The notes under the pieces were generated by a model that was given only the letters and a program-made list of their open reading frames with translations, ran no database searches and was not told the origin of the DNA. A program made the translations under genes and the position numbers. A stretch of DNA of 64,000 bases from Sophora flavescens (taxonomy: Eukaryota; Streptophyta; Magnoliopsida; Fabales; Fabaceae). Numbering within the stretch: the stretch's first letter is position 1; every line of letters starts with the position of its first letter. The stretch lies in NCBI GenBank assembly GCA_030762895.1, contig CM061063.1, forward strand, positions 58,607,196-58,671,195, in the 5' to 3' direction. This document shows, piece by piece, positions 11,592 through 24,981 of this stretch.

Positions 11592-12000
11592 CTTGACCAG
11601 CTTAGGTAGAGTTTTTGGGGTAGTGAGTCTTGTGATTTTGATCTGGCTTCAGAGAGCCATGAGTTTTGAATGTAGTTTTGAACTACTTGTCACTGATGTG
11701 TATATATCTTTATTTCCTTTGTTTAGTTGATGGAGAATAGCCTATACTTATGAGGGCTCTTTTGTTATCTCCTATTATAGGTGTAGTGTATATAAATGGT
11801 AATGTATATATATCTATATATATATGTTGTAATGTTGACAATGGTTTTATGTTGTATGTTAAAAAAAAAAATTCAACACTATTTTTGTAAAGAAACGTTT
11901 AATATAAATACATATTTTCCGAAAGTAACCAGCGTTTATAATTTAATTTCTGTTCTTGGGTAAGAGTGTGATGACCCTAAGATAAGGGTGTCGCATTTTG

Positions 12001-12012
12001 TGGTATCAGAGC
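12001..12012 (+). other. Primer-binding site, initiator Met tRNA type
   Basis: TGGTATCAGAGC, five bases after the LTR 1 end; complementary to the 3' end of initiator methionine tRNA, as in many plant LTR retrotransposons. Confidence 0.85.
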
Positions 12013-12180
12013 TGGTCGAGTATTTCGGGAATGTCGGGAATTAGGTCTGTTATGTCTTTGTTGTGTGATATCTGACTTATATTTGTTTTAATTACTTATT
12101 AGAAGTAATGTGTGGTAGTGAGTAAGTTTACGTTTCAGTTTCTGGTTTTGGTTTAACTGATGTTGGTTTGTAGGTCAGTT

Positions 12181-13293
12181 ATGGAACCAGAAGCTGGACG
12201 TGGACGTGGACGTGGACGCGGTCGTGGACGCGGTCGTGGACGAGGCCGTAGGGGAGGTCGTGGTAATATGAATGAGGAGTATGAAGGAGGAGTGGACTAT
12301 GCGGCTCAAGCAATGCAGAATATGGCAGCGGCAATTGCAAATCAAACTGCAGCGATGAATGTCCAGAATCTGCAAGCTGCGGAAGGCAAGGCTTTGATGG
12401 CGTTCCGAAGTCAAAATCCTTCACAGTTTGGTATGGATGCTAATCCTGAGAAGGCTGATATGTGGATCCAGGAGTTGGAAAAGATCTTCGAGTTAGTTGC
12501 TACGCCGGCAGATGTTCGGGTCACTTATGTTGCTTTTCTACTGGTGGGAGATGCGGAGTATTGGTGGAAAGGTGGTAGGCTACTGTTGGAGGCTGAGCAT
12601 CAAGACATTACTTGGGATGTTTTTCGAACAGCGTTTATGGACAAATATTTTCCGGAGAGTATAAGGATTGAGAGAGAACGACAATTTCTGGGGTTATATC
12701 AGAAAGATTTATCGGTGGAGGAGTATGCGGCGAAGTTTGAATCGCTGGCCAAATACTTCCGTTTCTTTCAAGCTCAACCAAATGAAAGCTGGAAGTGTGA
12801 AAGATTTGAGGCGGGATTACGATTTGAGATTAAGGAGTCCGTTTTACCTTTACAACTTCGAAATTTTCAAGCTTTAGTGGAAATGAGTCGTAAGATTGAG
12901 CAAATGAGGAAAGGAAAAGATAATAGAGGGAGTGTTGGTGGATCTTCTAAATTCAAGAATCAAAATCAGAATTGGAAAGGAAAACAGAATCAGAGGAAGC
13001 CTTATTTTCGTCCGCAGGGTAATAGTCATAATAGACAACAAAATCGTTCGAATTTTACTGTGTCAGGAAGTGGAGGTCAAAGAAATCAAAATCAAGGACA
13101 GATTAGGAGATGTTTTAATTGTGGAGATCCGGAACACATGTCAAATGTTTGCCCTAGGAAGGAAGTGAAATGTTATAATTGTAATCAAATGGGACATATG
13201 GCGAGGTATTGCATGGTACCAAAGCGGGAGTCGATTGTCAATCACGTTGGAGTAAATAAACCGAAGCGGCCAGAGGGAGAGTTTATACGATGA
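12181..13293 (+). pseudogene. gag: Tekay-like gag, element A, frameshifted before protease
   Basis: Starts at ATG 12181 (MEPEAG); an upstream in-frame ATG at 12160 lacks conserved context. A basic Gly-Arg repeat opens the protein, followed by the gag capsid region (MWIQELEKIFELVATPADVR, EYWWKG) and two CCHC zinc knuckles (CFNCGDPEHMSNVC, CYNCNQMGHMARYC). In element B the frame runs on into protease; here a 2-bp difference after NKP (near 13263) shifts the frame and stops it. The following protease segment has further small indels, for example an extra base in ttaacctgtact. Gag itself would still be translatable. Confidence 0.85.
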
Positions 13294-16200
13294 GTGGGGA
13301 CCGAAGCTTCAAATTCGACGATCTCGTACAAGGTAAGTGTGACATAAACGGTAATCTTTTAACCTGTACTATTTGATTCAGGTGCAACGCATTCTTTTAT
13401 CTCGATGGATTGTGTGAAACCGTTGAAATTGCCTGTTTCTTCCTTATTGTGTGATCTTATTGTTTCAACTCCTACTACTAAGCCGATTGTGGTTACTTCG
13501 TTTGTTTGAATTGTCCTATTATTATTCAGGACAAACGTTTTCTTGTTAACCTGATCTGTTTGCCTTTAATACAGTTAGATGTAATTTTAGCCATGGATTG
13601 GTTGTCTTCTAATCATATTTTGATTGATTGTGCTCGTAAAACCCTAGTTTTTCCTATGGTGGAGATTTCTGGATTGTTAACTGCTAATCAAGTAAAAGCT
13701 TCTTTAAAGGAGGGAGTACAAGGATACATGCTATTATTTTCCTTAGATGTTAATAGTGAGTTAGACTTGCAGTGTATACCAGTTGTCAATGAGTTTCTAG
13801 AAGTTTTTCCTGAAGATGTACCTGGATTACCACCTGTTCGGGAGATTGAGTTTGCGATTGATCTGGTTCCAGGCACTGGACCAATATCTATAGCACCATA
13901 TCGAATGTTGCCATCAGAACTTGAGGAATTAAAAGGACAATTAGTGGAACTGATGCGGAAGGAATTCATTAGACCTAGTGTATCACCTTGGGGAGCTCCA
14001 GTTTTATTAGTAAAGAAGAAAGATGGAACTTCGCGGTTGTGCGTAGATTTTCGTCAGTTGAATAAGGTGACGATTAAGAACAAGTATCCACTTCCAAGGA
14101 TAGATGACTTAATGGATCAGTTACGTGGAGCAGCTGTTTTCTCAAAGATAGATTTACGTTCGGGTTATCATCAAATTCGAGTGAAGGCGGAGGACATTTG
14201 TAAAACTGCGTTTAGGACACGTTATGGTCATTACGAGTATCTTGTGATGCCATTCGGAGTTATGAATTCTCCAGCGATATTCATGGATTACATGAATAGG
14301 ATTTTTCGTCCTTATTTAGATCAGTTTGTCGTTGTTTTTATCGACGATATTCTAATCTATTCTCCAAGTAAAGAAAAACATGCTGAACATCTCAGTGTGG
14401 TTCTCCAAATTTTAAAGGAGAAACAACTTTATGCGAAACCTGAGAAGTGTGAATTTTGGTTAGACCAAGTTCAATTCTTAGGACACATAGTTTCGAGTGA
14501 GGGAATTGCTGTTGATCCGTCGAAAGTTGAGACTATTTTGCAATGGGAAAGGCCTAAGACGGTGACAGAAATTCGTAGTTTTGTGGGTTTAGCGGGATAC
14601 TATAGAAGATTCATTGAGGGATTTTCTAAAATAGTAGGACCTCTTACCCAGTTAACTCAAAAGGAGCAAGCGTTTGTCTGGACTGAAGCATATGAAGAAA
14701 GTTTTCAAGAGTTAAAGCGAAGGTTGACTACTTCACCGGTATTGATACTACCTGATCCCCATGAGCTTTTTGAGGTTTATTGTGATGCTTCACATCAAGG
14801 ATTAGGATGTGTATTGATGCAAAACCGGAAAGTTGTGGCATATGCTTCAAGGCAATTGAAGATTCATGAAAGGAATTATCCTACACATGATTTGGAGTTA
14901 GCAGCAGTGGTATTTGCTCTAAAAATCTGGAGACATTATTTGTATGGAGCGACTTTTAATGTTTTCAGTGACCATAAAAGTTTGAAATACCTGTTTGATC
15001 AGAAGGAACTGAATATGAGACAAAGGCGTTGGTTGGAATTTTTAAAGGATTATGATTTCCAACTACAGTATCACCCTGGAAAAGTGAATGTTGTGGCAGA
15101 CGCTTTGAGTCGGAAATCAATGCATATATCGGCAATGATGGTTAAAGAGCAACAGTTGTTGGAACAATTCCGAGATATGCGATTGACAATTAAGATGTTT
15201 CCAGGAAAATTGTGTTTGGGTATGATCACTATTTCAAGTGGACTAATGGAGCAAATTAAGGAAAAACAAGAAAGTGATCAATATCTTCAAAGAGAAAGAG
15301 AGTTAGTGCGGCAAGGAGCTGTGTCGGAATTTAAAGAAGGAAATGATGGAATCTTAAGATTTGGTGAAAGGATTTGTGTACCAAATGATATTGAAATGAG
15401 GAAGTTGATTCTTGAAGAAGCTCATAGGAGTAAGTTAAGTTTGCATCCCGGAGCTACTAAGATGTATCAGGATTTAAAGAAATTATATTGGTGGCATGGT
15501 ATGAAGAAAGATGTAATGGAATTTGTAGCGGCGTGCTTAACTTGCCAAAAGGTTAAAGTAGAACATCAAAGACCAGCAGGAATGCTACAATCTTTAGATA
15601 TTCCAGAATGGAAATGGGATGGTATTGAGATGGATTTTGTGTCAGGTATGCCAAAGACTCGGAAAGGGTATGACTCTATATGAGTAATAATCGATCGATT
15701 GACAAAGGTAGCTCACTTTTTACCAGTTAATGTGAAGTATTCATTGGAAAAATTAACTCGGTTGTATATCGATGAAATTGTTAGGTTACATGGAGTGCCT
15801 TTGAGTATTGTTTCAGATCGTGATCCAAGATTTACATCAAGATTTTGCCAAAGTCTGCAAGAGTCGTTGGGAACGAAACTTAGGTTGAGTTCTGCGTATC
15901 ATCCTCAAACGGATGGACAATCAGAAAGGACTATTCAGTCTCTTGAAGATTTGTTGAGAGCTTGTGTGTTGGAAAATGCTGGAAGCTGGGATGAGTATCT
16001 ATCACTGATAGAATTTACTTACAATAACAGTTTTCACTCTAGCATAGGAATGGCACCCTATGAAGCGCTGTATGGTCGACGGTGCCGAACGCCTTTATGT
16101 TGGTACCAGGATGGTGCAAGTTTCATGGTTGGACCAGATATAGTGCAACAAACGACGGAAAAGGTGAAAATGATCCAAGAGAAAATGCGGACAACTCAAA

Positions 16201-16655
16201 GTCGACAGAAAAGTTATGCTGACAAGAGACGACGACCTCTTGAATTTGAGGAAGGTGAGCATGTGTTTTTGAGAGTCACGCCAACGACTGGGGTTGGTAG
16301 GGTAATTAAATCCAGGAAACTCACTCCTAAATTCATTGGACCATATCAAATTCTTCATCGGATAGGTCATGTAGCTTATAAAATTTCTTTACCACCGTTT
16401 CTATCCAATCTTCATGATGTCTTTCATGTTTCACAATCGAGGAAGTATATTCCTGATCCATCTCACGTAATTGAACCTGATCTAGTACAACTAAAAGAAA
16501 ACATGTCTTATGAGATTTTACCGGTGCGAATCGCAGATAAGATGACTAAGCAGCTCAGAGGTAAACAAATCTTGTTGGTCAAAGTTGTTTGGGATGACGT
16601 GACTGGAAAAGCAACGTGGGAAGTAGAGGACAAAATGAAGTTCAAAGATATCTGA
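13294..16655 (+). pseudogene. pol: Tekay-like pol, element A (protease remnant, RT, RNase H, integrase)
   Basis: The protease region (13294-13505) is frameshifted. From 13506 one frame runs to a TGA at 15681 and covers reverse transcriptase (LPRIDDLMDQL, active-site VVFIDDILIYS), RNase H (FEVYCDASHQGLGCVLMQ) and the integrase zinc-binding H2C2 region (HPGATKMYQDLKKLYWWHG, CLTCQKVK). The TGA replaces the Trp of the usual DSIWVIVDRLTK; the same frame continues at 15699-16655 with the integrase core (VSDRDPRF, SAYHPQTDGQSER) and a chromodomain-like end (LVKVVWDDVTGKATWE). A frameshift in the last codons (KFKDI) removes the family's YPDLF tail. The identical TGA occurs in element B. Confidence 0.9.
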
Positions 16656-16689
16656 TTTATTTACAGGTACTTAATTTCTAGGACGAAAT

Positions 16690-16709
16690 TTTTTTTAGTG
16701 GGGTAGTAA
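16690..16709 (+). other. Polypurine tract region of element A
   Basis: ttttttagtggggtagtaa precedes the TG of LTR 2; the purine-rich agtggggtag is the likely plus-strand primer. Confidence 0.6.
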
Positions 16710-17811
16710 TGTAACACCCTGTATTTTACTGTTTTAAATAACAGTAATACATATAAATATGTTTTAAATTTATTTGAGTTTTATAAAATTATTTTAAATA
16801 AACAGAGTTTATTACTCAATCCTACTTGACTGTAGGAAGCTACGATTAAAATTTAGGTTGGAAAGTCAGGCGAAACCCGGCCCGCGAATTCCATTGACAG
16901 TATAATAATACTGCTCAAAAGACCTAATTTTGATTCGTGAATGAAAGACTTAAGTTTAGTATTTTATTTTCTACAATTTTGTATTTTTAAAATTATTTTC
17001 AGAAAAAATAAAATAATTTACGTATTACGGGCGGAAAGTGTAATCGGGTAGCCGACGGAAGGGAAATTAGAGTGTCTAAGAGTAGTGAGAGGGTTTATCT
17101 TTGGATTTTGAGATGATTCAAGGGGATGAATCATATTTTTAAGTCTAGAAGGTTTTTCAGGGTTAAATAGAAAATTAAGAAATTTTACGGTTAAGTCCCT
17201 GAACTTTCTGTAAATTACCCTTTTGTCCCTAAATTAGTTTTTTAAGTTTTTCCAAGTGGATTGGGCTAGAATACTTGTTTCTATTCTTAAATGGTCGTGG
17301 CTTAGAAGCCCAAACTTTTCTAGTTCATAGTTTGAGTTCAAAAAGCCATTAAAGTTTCCTTAAGTTTCCTATCTTAAGCCTAATGCCTAAATTTTTAAGT
17401 GGGACCCACAAGAATGAATCAAAGCCCAAAATAACCCAGCCCATGTGCAAGCCCATGTGAATTGTGGCTGCCTCATTGTTGTTGGATTCATCATGTTGAT
17501 TCTAGAGTTTTCTATAAGTTTCTACAAGTTTCTACTTTATCCTTGATTTTTCCACAATATTCTTGATTCTTCCTAAGTGCATGAATCATCCTAATCTATT
17601 TTTGACTCATAAATTCAGACAACAAAGTCAAGATAAGCTAGCATTTAATGTGGCAAAATCATCATCATGACACTTTATTGATAATTTGCAAACTAGTCCT
17701 TCAACTATTGGAATCTTTGCAATTTGGTCCTTAGAACTTAATTGCATTTTGATCGTTGAACATGACAACTCACCATCATCTAGAGTCTTCCTAATATGGC
17801 GCCACTCTCAC

Positions 17812-17819
17812 TATAAATA
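17812..17819 (+). promoter_or_regulatory. LTR 2 TATA box
   Basis: TATAAATA in the same context as in LTR 1, upstream of element B. Confidence 0.6.
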
Positions 17820-20375
17820 CCCTACTCTCACTTTTCATTTAGTTTCTTTTGTCATTTGCTTCCAAAACTCTAAAGTTTACAAGTTCCTTAGTTCTAAGTT
17901 GTAAAGCAAGTTCTTGGATTTCTTTTGTCATCGATTTTCAAGAGGTAAATCCTAATCTTCATTCTTAATCATGTATATGTTCTTTAGCAAGTTTCTTGAT
18001 TCATGGCTTGTATCATAGTTGTTTATCACTTTAAAGTTTCTAACCCTAGAACTTTGAAAAGTCATAATAAATTCTAGAAAAATCTAATGATAATGAAACT
18101 ACTTTCTATCTTCTTGATATCATGCATATTATCTAAATCCAAGAGCATGATGCAATCAAAAATTTCTTTCTTGAAAACCTAGCTTTGGCCGAACCTATCA
18201 CCTTAGGGTTGGTAGAGTTTGTTCATGTGTTTTCATGTATGATCATGTATTCTATATGGCATGTATGACTACACAATCTAATCCATGTTAGTCTCTTAAA
18301 ATGAATATTCTTCTCAAAATATCTTTGTGTTGGCCGAACCCTAAGTGGGTGAGTTTTGTTGACTTTTGTTCATGATTTTCATAAATGATCTTAGAAATCA
18401 ATCTCTTAGTATGTATGCTTTATGAATCCAAGTTGATTTATTAAACTAAGAACCCTAGCTCTAGGAACCTATTAAGGCCGAATCTATGTATAAAAGAGTA
18501 AGGAAGTTTTGAGTTTTAAACTTAATTATTTAGTTACTAATCTATGATTTAGGTTAATCAAGGATCATTAATCCATAACTTAATCATGATTACAAGTTTA
18601 GTCATTCAAAAACCCTAGAGGCCGTGACTATGTATTAGGGTTTAGAATGTTTTAGTTTCTTGATTTGTAACTATTTGGTTATAATGATTGAAGGTTAGTT
18701 GAGTACGACGTTTACGAGGTAACAAAAATTCCGAAGGAGTCTGTAAGTTTATCAGGGATTCTTCAAGAGGTAAGGGGGAACACCGAAGGATTTTATTCAA
18801 TGGCTATATGCTATTCCATGGTTGTTTGTAATTATTTGTTTGTTAGTATTTATTTATGTTGTTTATTATTGTGTTATTTGTATCTGTGTGGTTTTAATTG
18901 CGTTAATTGTTTTATCTGCAATTATATTATGTTACTGTGATGCATGATCTGCTTGGGAAATATCTGTGATATAATTGTTGTTTTATGTGTGAGAAGCCCT
19001 TGATGCTGGTCGGTGCACAATTAAGAAAGACGGATAAAAGCTTTAAGAAGCTTCGCAAATTATATTCAATGTTTTAACAGCAAAATATTGATATATAATA
19101 TTAAAGGGAATTTATTTTGAGAAAAATAAAGAGTTTTTGGAGAATATTATTACTTTAGTAATTTATTTTTCGAAAAGTAAATTATGAGTCACAACGAGTG
19201 CGAAACTGTGAAAATATTTTGGTACTGCTAAATTTTATGTAAGAAAACCCAGAATATTACAAAATATTCTTTTATGAAATTAATTGGTGAAAATAAGTTC
19301 ATCATGATTTTAGAAAATTAATTAAGTGGAAAAAGTTAAGTTTTTGGCTCAAAACCCTTAAAAATAATATTTGACGGCAAATTTGGAAAAAAATAGACGG
19401 CAAGTATTTTCGAAACGGCAGTGCCTATTTTGAGGAAATTAAACCTCAAGTGACTCATTGGTTTATGAAAAACTAAGTTTTTATTAATTTTATAATGAAT
19501 TTCTAACTTGGAAAAGGAATTTCTAAAAATCAAAAGTTGATTTAACAATGTTGAAAATATAGTTGGACTTAGTAACCGAGACGTCGGGGTACTAATGTTC
19601 TGTGTTGTGATAGACTCAGTCATTTGGACTTTGAGGGCCTATATTGTATACATGAGGTATACTGTGATGAAACATAGAAGATGTTTTCTAGTAGCACGAA
19701 CCTGGGACCGGTGCACCGGCCGAGAGGTGTCGTGATTGAGCACTCGGACAGTAAGGTCCTGTGTTGTAATGAAAGTTTTAAAAGTGTTTTTAAAACTATG
19801 TGAGTCGTAAGCCATTTTGAGCCTCGGCAAAGAAAGAGTGAGCACAAATAAAAGAACAAAACAAAAGTGTTTTGCATGCATTTGGCAGACGTGCCTGCGA
19901 TTTGTGGTTTAAATGCATCAATTACCATCGGCGAAAGGTAATTACGACATGCATTATCTCATGTGCCTAGTGAGGACATTGAGATTGAGACCCCATCTTA
20001 CTTGCTAATAGGTAGGCCACTGATTGTGGACATTAGCAATGTGTTTGGCCTTGTGTGTGCCTGGCTATGTATGCCTTTGAAGATGGGAAGAGGTTGCGCA
20101 CCTGTTGGCAGTTGGCCAAGTTAGCCAGTGTGGCTATGGAGTCTGATCAAATCATATGATGTTGGGATATCTCATGAGATTAGGACAAAAATTAGATGAT
20201 GAATAGAAGTGTCATGCATAATTTTATGGATGATGTTTGGGGTGTTAAACCCACTGATAAACTGTTCATTAAAAATGTATGTAATTGGTAAATGTTGATG
20301 TGTTAATATGGTGACTAGTATGTGGTTATTAAGTAAGATCCATGTATTGGTTTCTCACTCTTACAACACATTCAG

Positions 20376-20864
20376 ATGGACCCAGAAATACCCTTGGTAC
20401 AGTCGAGGGTCCGAACGATCACTTTTGATCGTGCACAATATGGTGGTGCCTGGGAGATAAATCTTGGGGCCCTCAGCGCCACCTATCATGGACCGAGTAG
20501 AGAGGTGATCGGAACGATAGAGGAAGGACCCCAACAAAGGATTCATGTAGTGGAGACGGTCGAGGTATCTCTACCTCCAATTTGGCTTTACCTACAGTAT
20601 CTGGAAGAGCACGGTTTGATGGATCCATTTCCTCAACCACATCCTCTTCAGATATTAGGACCTGCGAAACCTCCTGCTGAAGTGGAGTTAAATGAGGGAG
20701 AGGAAGATCCAGAGGAATACATAGAGGACGATCCTGAGTTTCAACCTCCTGCAGTTGAAGATGAAGATTCTTCAGATGACACGGTGGTAGCAGGGACATC
20801 ATCGTCAGATTCGTCAGTTGTAGGAGGGATTGATCATCATGATCTTCCCAATGGATTTCAGTAG
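20376..20864 (+). CDS. LTR-encoded ORF in LTR 2 (162 aa)
   Basis: Same length and frame as the LTR 1 ORF. The visible amino acid changes fall in the acidic C-terminal third (ESP to KPP, EYSSDD to EDSSDD, AETSS to AGTSS), and no indel breaks it. Unknown function; conservation may simply reflect the youth of the LTRs. Confidence 0.45.
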   Translation: MDPEIPLVQSRVRTITFDRAQYGGAWEINLGALSATYHGPSREVIGTIEEGPQQRIHVVETVEVSLPPIWLYLQYLEEHGLMDPFPQPHPLQILGPAKPPAEVELNEGEEDPEEYIEDDPEFQPPAVEDEDSSDDTVVAGTSSSDSSVVGGIDHHDLPNGFQ

Positions 20865-21273
20865 CTTGACCAGCTTAGGTAGAGTTTTTGGGGTAGTGAG
20901 TCTTGACAGTTTTGATCTGGCTTCAGAGAGTCATGAGTTTTGAATGTAGTTTTGAACTACTTGTCACTGATGTGTATATATCTTTATTTCCTTTGTTTAG
21001 TTGATGGAGAATAGCCTATACTTATGAGGGCTCTTTTGTTATCTCCTATTATAGGTGTAGTGTATATAAAAGGTGATGTATATATATCTATATATATATG
21101 TTGTAATGTTGACAATGGTTTTATGTTGTATGTTAAAAAAAAAATTCAGCACTATTTTTGTAAAGAAACGTTTAATATAAATACATATTTTCCGAAAGTA
21201 ACCAGCGTTTATAATTTAATTTCTGTTCTTGGGTAAGAGTGTGATGACCCTAAGATAAGGGTGTCGCATTTTG

Positions 21274-21285
21274 TGGTATCAGAGC
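21274..21285 (+). other. Primer-binding site of element B
   Basis: TGGTATCAGAGC, five bases after LTR 2, identical to that of element A. Confidence 0.85.
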
Positions 21286-21453
21286 TGGTCGAGTATTTCG
21301 GGAATGTCGGGAAATAGGTCTGTTATGTCTTTGTTGTGTGATATCTGACTTATATTTGTTTTAATTACTTATTAGAAGTAATGTGTGGTAGTGAGTAAGT
21401 TTGCGTTTCAGTTTCTGGTTTTGGTTTAACTGATGTTGGTTTGTAGGTCAGTT

Positions 21454-24400
21454 ATGGAACCAGAAGCTGGACGTGGACGTGGACGTGGACGTGGACGTGG
21501 ACGTGGACGTGGACGCGGTCGTGGACGAGGCCGTAGGGGAGGTCGTGGTAATATGAATGAGGAGTATGAAGGAGGAGTGGACTATGCGGCTCAAGCAGTG
21601 GAGAATATGGCAGCGGCAATTGCAAATCAAACTGCAGCGATGAATGTCCAGAATCTGCAAGCTGTGGAAGGCAAGGCTTTGATGGCGTTCCGAAGTCAAA
21701 ATCCTTCACAATTTGGTATGGATGCTAATCCTGAGAAGGCTGATATGTGGATCCAGGAGTTGGAAAAGATCTTCGAGTTAGTTGCTACGCCGGCAGATGT
21801 TCGGGTCACTTATGTTGCTTTTCTACTGGTGGGAGATGCGGAGTATTGGTGGAAAGGTGCTAGGCTACTGTTGGAGGCTGAGCATCAAGACATTACATGG
21901 GATGTTTTTCGAACTACGTTTATGGACAAATATTTTCCGGAGAGTATAAGGATTGAGAGAGAACGACAATTTCTGGGGTTATATCAGAAAGATTTATCGG
22001 TGGAGGAGTATGCGGCGAAGTTTGAATCGCTGGCCAAATACTTCCGTTTCTTTCAAGCTCAACCAAATGAAAGCTGGAAGTGTGAAAGATTTGAGGCGGG
22101 ATTACGATTTGAGATTAAGGAGTCCGTTTTACCTTTGCAACTTCGAAATTTTCAAGCTTTAGTGGAAATGAGTCATAAGATTGAGCAAATGAGGAAAGGA
22201 AAAGATAATAGAGGGAGTGTTGGTGGATCTTCTAAATTCAAGAATCAAAATCAGAATTGGAAAGGAAAACAGAATCAGAGGAAGCCTTATTTTTGTTCGC
22301 AGGGGAATAGTCAAAATAGACAACAAAATCGTTCGAATTTTACTGTGTCAGGAAGTGGAGGTCAAAGAAATCAAAATCAAGGACAGATTAGGAGATGTTT
22401 TAATTGTGGAGATCCGGAACACATGTCAAATGTTTGCCCTAGGAAGGAAGTGAAATGTTATAATTGTAATCAAATGGGACATATGGCGAGGTATTGCATG
22501 GTACCAAAGCGGGAGTCGATTGTCAATCACGTTGGAGTAAATAAACCGATAGCCAGAGGGAGAGTTTATACGATGAGTGGGACTGAAGCTTCAAATTCTG
22601 ACGATCTCGTACAAGGTAAGTGTGACATAAACGGAAATCTTTTAACTGTACTATTTGATTCAGGTGCAACGCATTCTTTTATCTCGATGGATTGTGTGAA
22701 ACTGTTGAAATTGCCTGTTTCTTCCTTATTGTCTGATCTTATTGTTTCAACTCCTACTGCTAAGCCAGTTGTGGTTACTTCTGTTTGTTTGAATTGTTCT
22801 ATCATTATTCAGGACAAATGTTTTCTTGTTAACCTGATCTGTTTGCCTTTAATACAGTTAGATGTAATTTTAGCCATGGATTGGTTGTCTTCTAATCATA
22901 TTTTGATTGATTGTGCTCGTAAAACCCTAGTTTTTCCTATGGTGGAGATTTCTGGATTGGTAACTGCTAATCAAGTAAAAGCTTCTTTAAAGGAGGGAGC
23001 ACAAGGATACATGCTATTATTTTCCTTAGATGTTAATAGTGAGTTAGACTTGCAGTGTATACCAGTTGTCAATGAGTTTCTGGAAGTTTTTCCTGAAGAT
23101 GTACCTGGATTACCACCTGTTCGGGAGATTGAGTTTGCAATTGATCTGGTTCCAGGCACTAGACCAATATCTATAGCACCATATCGAATGTCGCCATCAA
23201 AACTTGAGGAATTAAAAGGACAATTAGTGGAACTGATGCGAAAGGAATTCATTAGACCTAGTGTATCACCTTGGGGAGCTCCAGTTTTATTAGTAAAGAA
23301 GAAAGATGGAACTTCGCGGTTGTGCGTAGATTTTCGTCAGTTGAATAAGGTGACGATTAAGAACAAGTATCCACTTCCAAGGATAGATGACTTAATGGAT
23401 CAGTTACGTGGAGCAGCTGTTTTCTCAAAGATAGATTTACGTTCGGGTTATCATCAGATTCGAGTGAAGGCGGAGGACATTTGTAAAACTGCGTTTAGGA
23501 CACGTTATGGTCATTACGAGTATCTTGTGATGCCGTTCGGAGTTACGAATGCTCCAGCGATATTCATGGATTACATGAATAGGATTTTTCGTCCTTATTT
23601 AGATCAGTTTGTCGTTGTTTTTATCGACGATATTCTAATCTATTCTCCAAGTAAAGAAAAACATGCTGAACATCTCAGTGTGGTTCTCCAAATTTTAAAG
23701 GAGAAACAACTTTATGCGAAACCTGAGAAGTGTGAATTTTGGTTAGACCAAGTTCAATTCTTAGGACACATAGTTTCGAGTGAGGGAATTGCTGTTGATC
23801 CGTCGAAAGTTGAGACTATTTTGCAATGGGAAAGGCCTAAGACGGTGACAGAAATTCGTAGTTTTGTGGGTTTAGCGGGATACTATAGAAGATTCATTGA
23901 GGGATTTTCTAAAATAGTAGGACCTCTTACCCAGTTAACTCAAAAGGAGCAAGCGTTTGTCTCGACTGAAGCATATGAAGAAAGTTTTCAAGAGTTAAAG
24001 CGAAGGTTGACTACTTCACCGGTATTGATACTACCTGATCCCCATGAGCTTTTTGAGGTTTATTGTGATGCTTCACATCAAGGATTAGGATGTGTATTGA
24101 TGCAAAACCGGAAAGTTGTGGCATATGCTTCAAGGCAATTGAAGATTCATGAAAGGAATTATCCTACACATGATTTGGAGTTAGCAGCAGTGGTATTTGC
24201 TCTAAAAATCTGGAGACATTATTTGTATGGAGCGACTTTTAATGTTTTCAGTGACCATAAAAGTTTGAAATACCTGTTTGATCAGAAGGAACTGAATATG
24301 AGACAAAGGCGTTGGTTGGAATTTTTAAAGGATTATGATTTTCAACTACAGTATCACCCTGGAAAAGTGAATGTTGTGGCAGACGCTTTGAGTCGGAAAT

Positions 24401-24966
24401 CAATGCATATATCGGCAATGATGGTTAAAGAGCAACAGTTGTTGGAACAATTCCGAGATATGCGATTGACAATTAAGATGTTTCCAGGAAAATTGTGTTT
24501 GGGTATGATCACTATTTCAAGTGGACTAATGGAGCAAATTAAGGAAAAACAAGAAAGTGATCAATATCTTCAAAGAGAAAGAGAGTTAGTGCGGCAAGGA
24601 GCTGTGTCGGAATTTAAAGAAGGAAATGATGGAATCTTAAGATTTGGTGAAAGGATTTGTGTACCAAATGATATTGAAATGAGGAAGTTGATTCTTGAAG
24701 AAGCTCATAGGAGTAAGTTAAGTTTGCATCCCGGAGCTACTAAGATGTATCAGGATTTAAAGAAATTATATTGGTGGCATGGTATGAAGAAAGATGTAAT
24801 GGAATTTGTAGCGGCGTGCTTAACTTGCCAAAAGGTTAAAGTAGAACATCAAAGACCAGCGGGAATGCTACAATCTTTAGATATTCCGGAATGGAAATGG
24901 GATGGTATTGAGATGGATTTTGTGTCAGGTATGCCAAAGACTCGGAAAGGGTATGACTCTATATGA
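21454..24966 (+). pseudogene. gag-pol: Tekay-like gag-pol polyprotein, element B, stopped in integrase
   Basis: One continuous frame from ATG 21454 for 1170 codons. Order: Gly-Arg-rich start (four residues longer than in element A through GGACGT repeat expansion), capsid, two CCHC knuckles, aspartic protease (LFDSGATHSFIS), reverse transcriptase (VVFIDDILIYS), RNase H (YCDASHQGLGCVLMQ) and integrase H2C2. Gag and pol share one frame, as in chromoviruses. The frame ends at TGA 24964-24966, which replaces the expected Trp of the integrase core start. It is better preserved than element A, but the stop and a later frameshift should prevent self-mobilisation unless the TGA is read through. Confidence 0.9.
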
Positions 24967-24981
24967 GTAATAATCGATCGA

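Larger units (their letters stand above)
7441..11995 (+). repeat. Tekay-like LTR 1 (complete, 4555 bp)
   Basis: Begins TGTAACACCC directly against the CDK-like exon and ends GGGTGTCGCA five bases before the primer site. It contains a TATA box (8543-8550) and a 162-codon ORF (11103-11591). Its length is large for an LTR, and most of it lies downstream of the TATA box. Confidence 0.9.
16710..21268 (+). repeat. Tekay-like LTR 2 (complete, shared by both elements)
   Basis: 4559 bp, TGTAACACCC to GGGTGTCGCA, with TATA box at 17812-17819. It serves as the 3' LTR of element A and the 5' LTR of element B. It differs from LTR 1 by scattered substitutions and small indels only. Confidence 0.9.
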
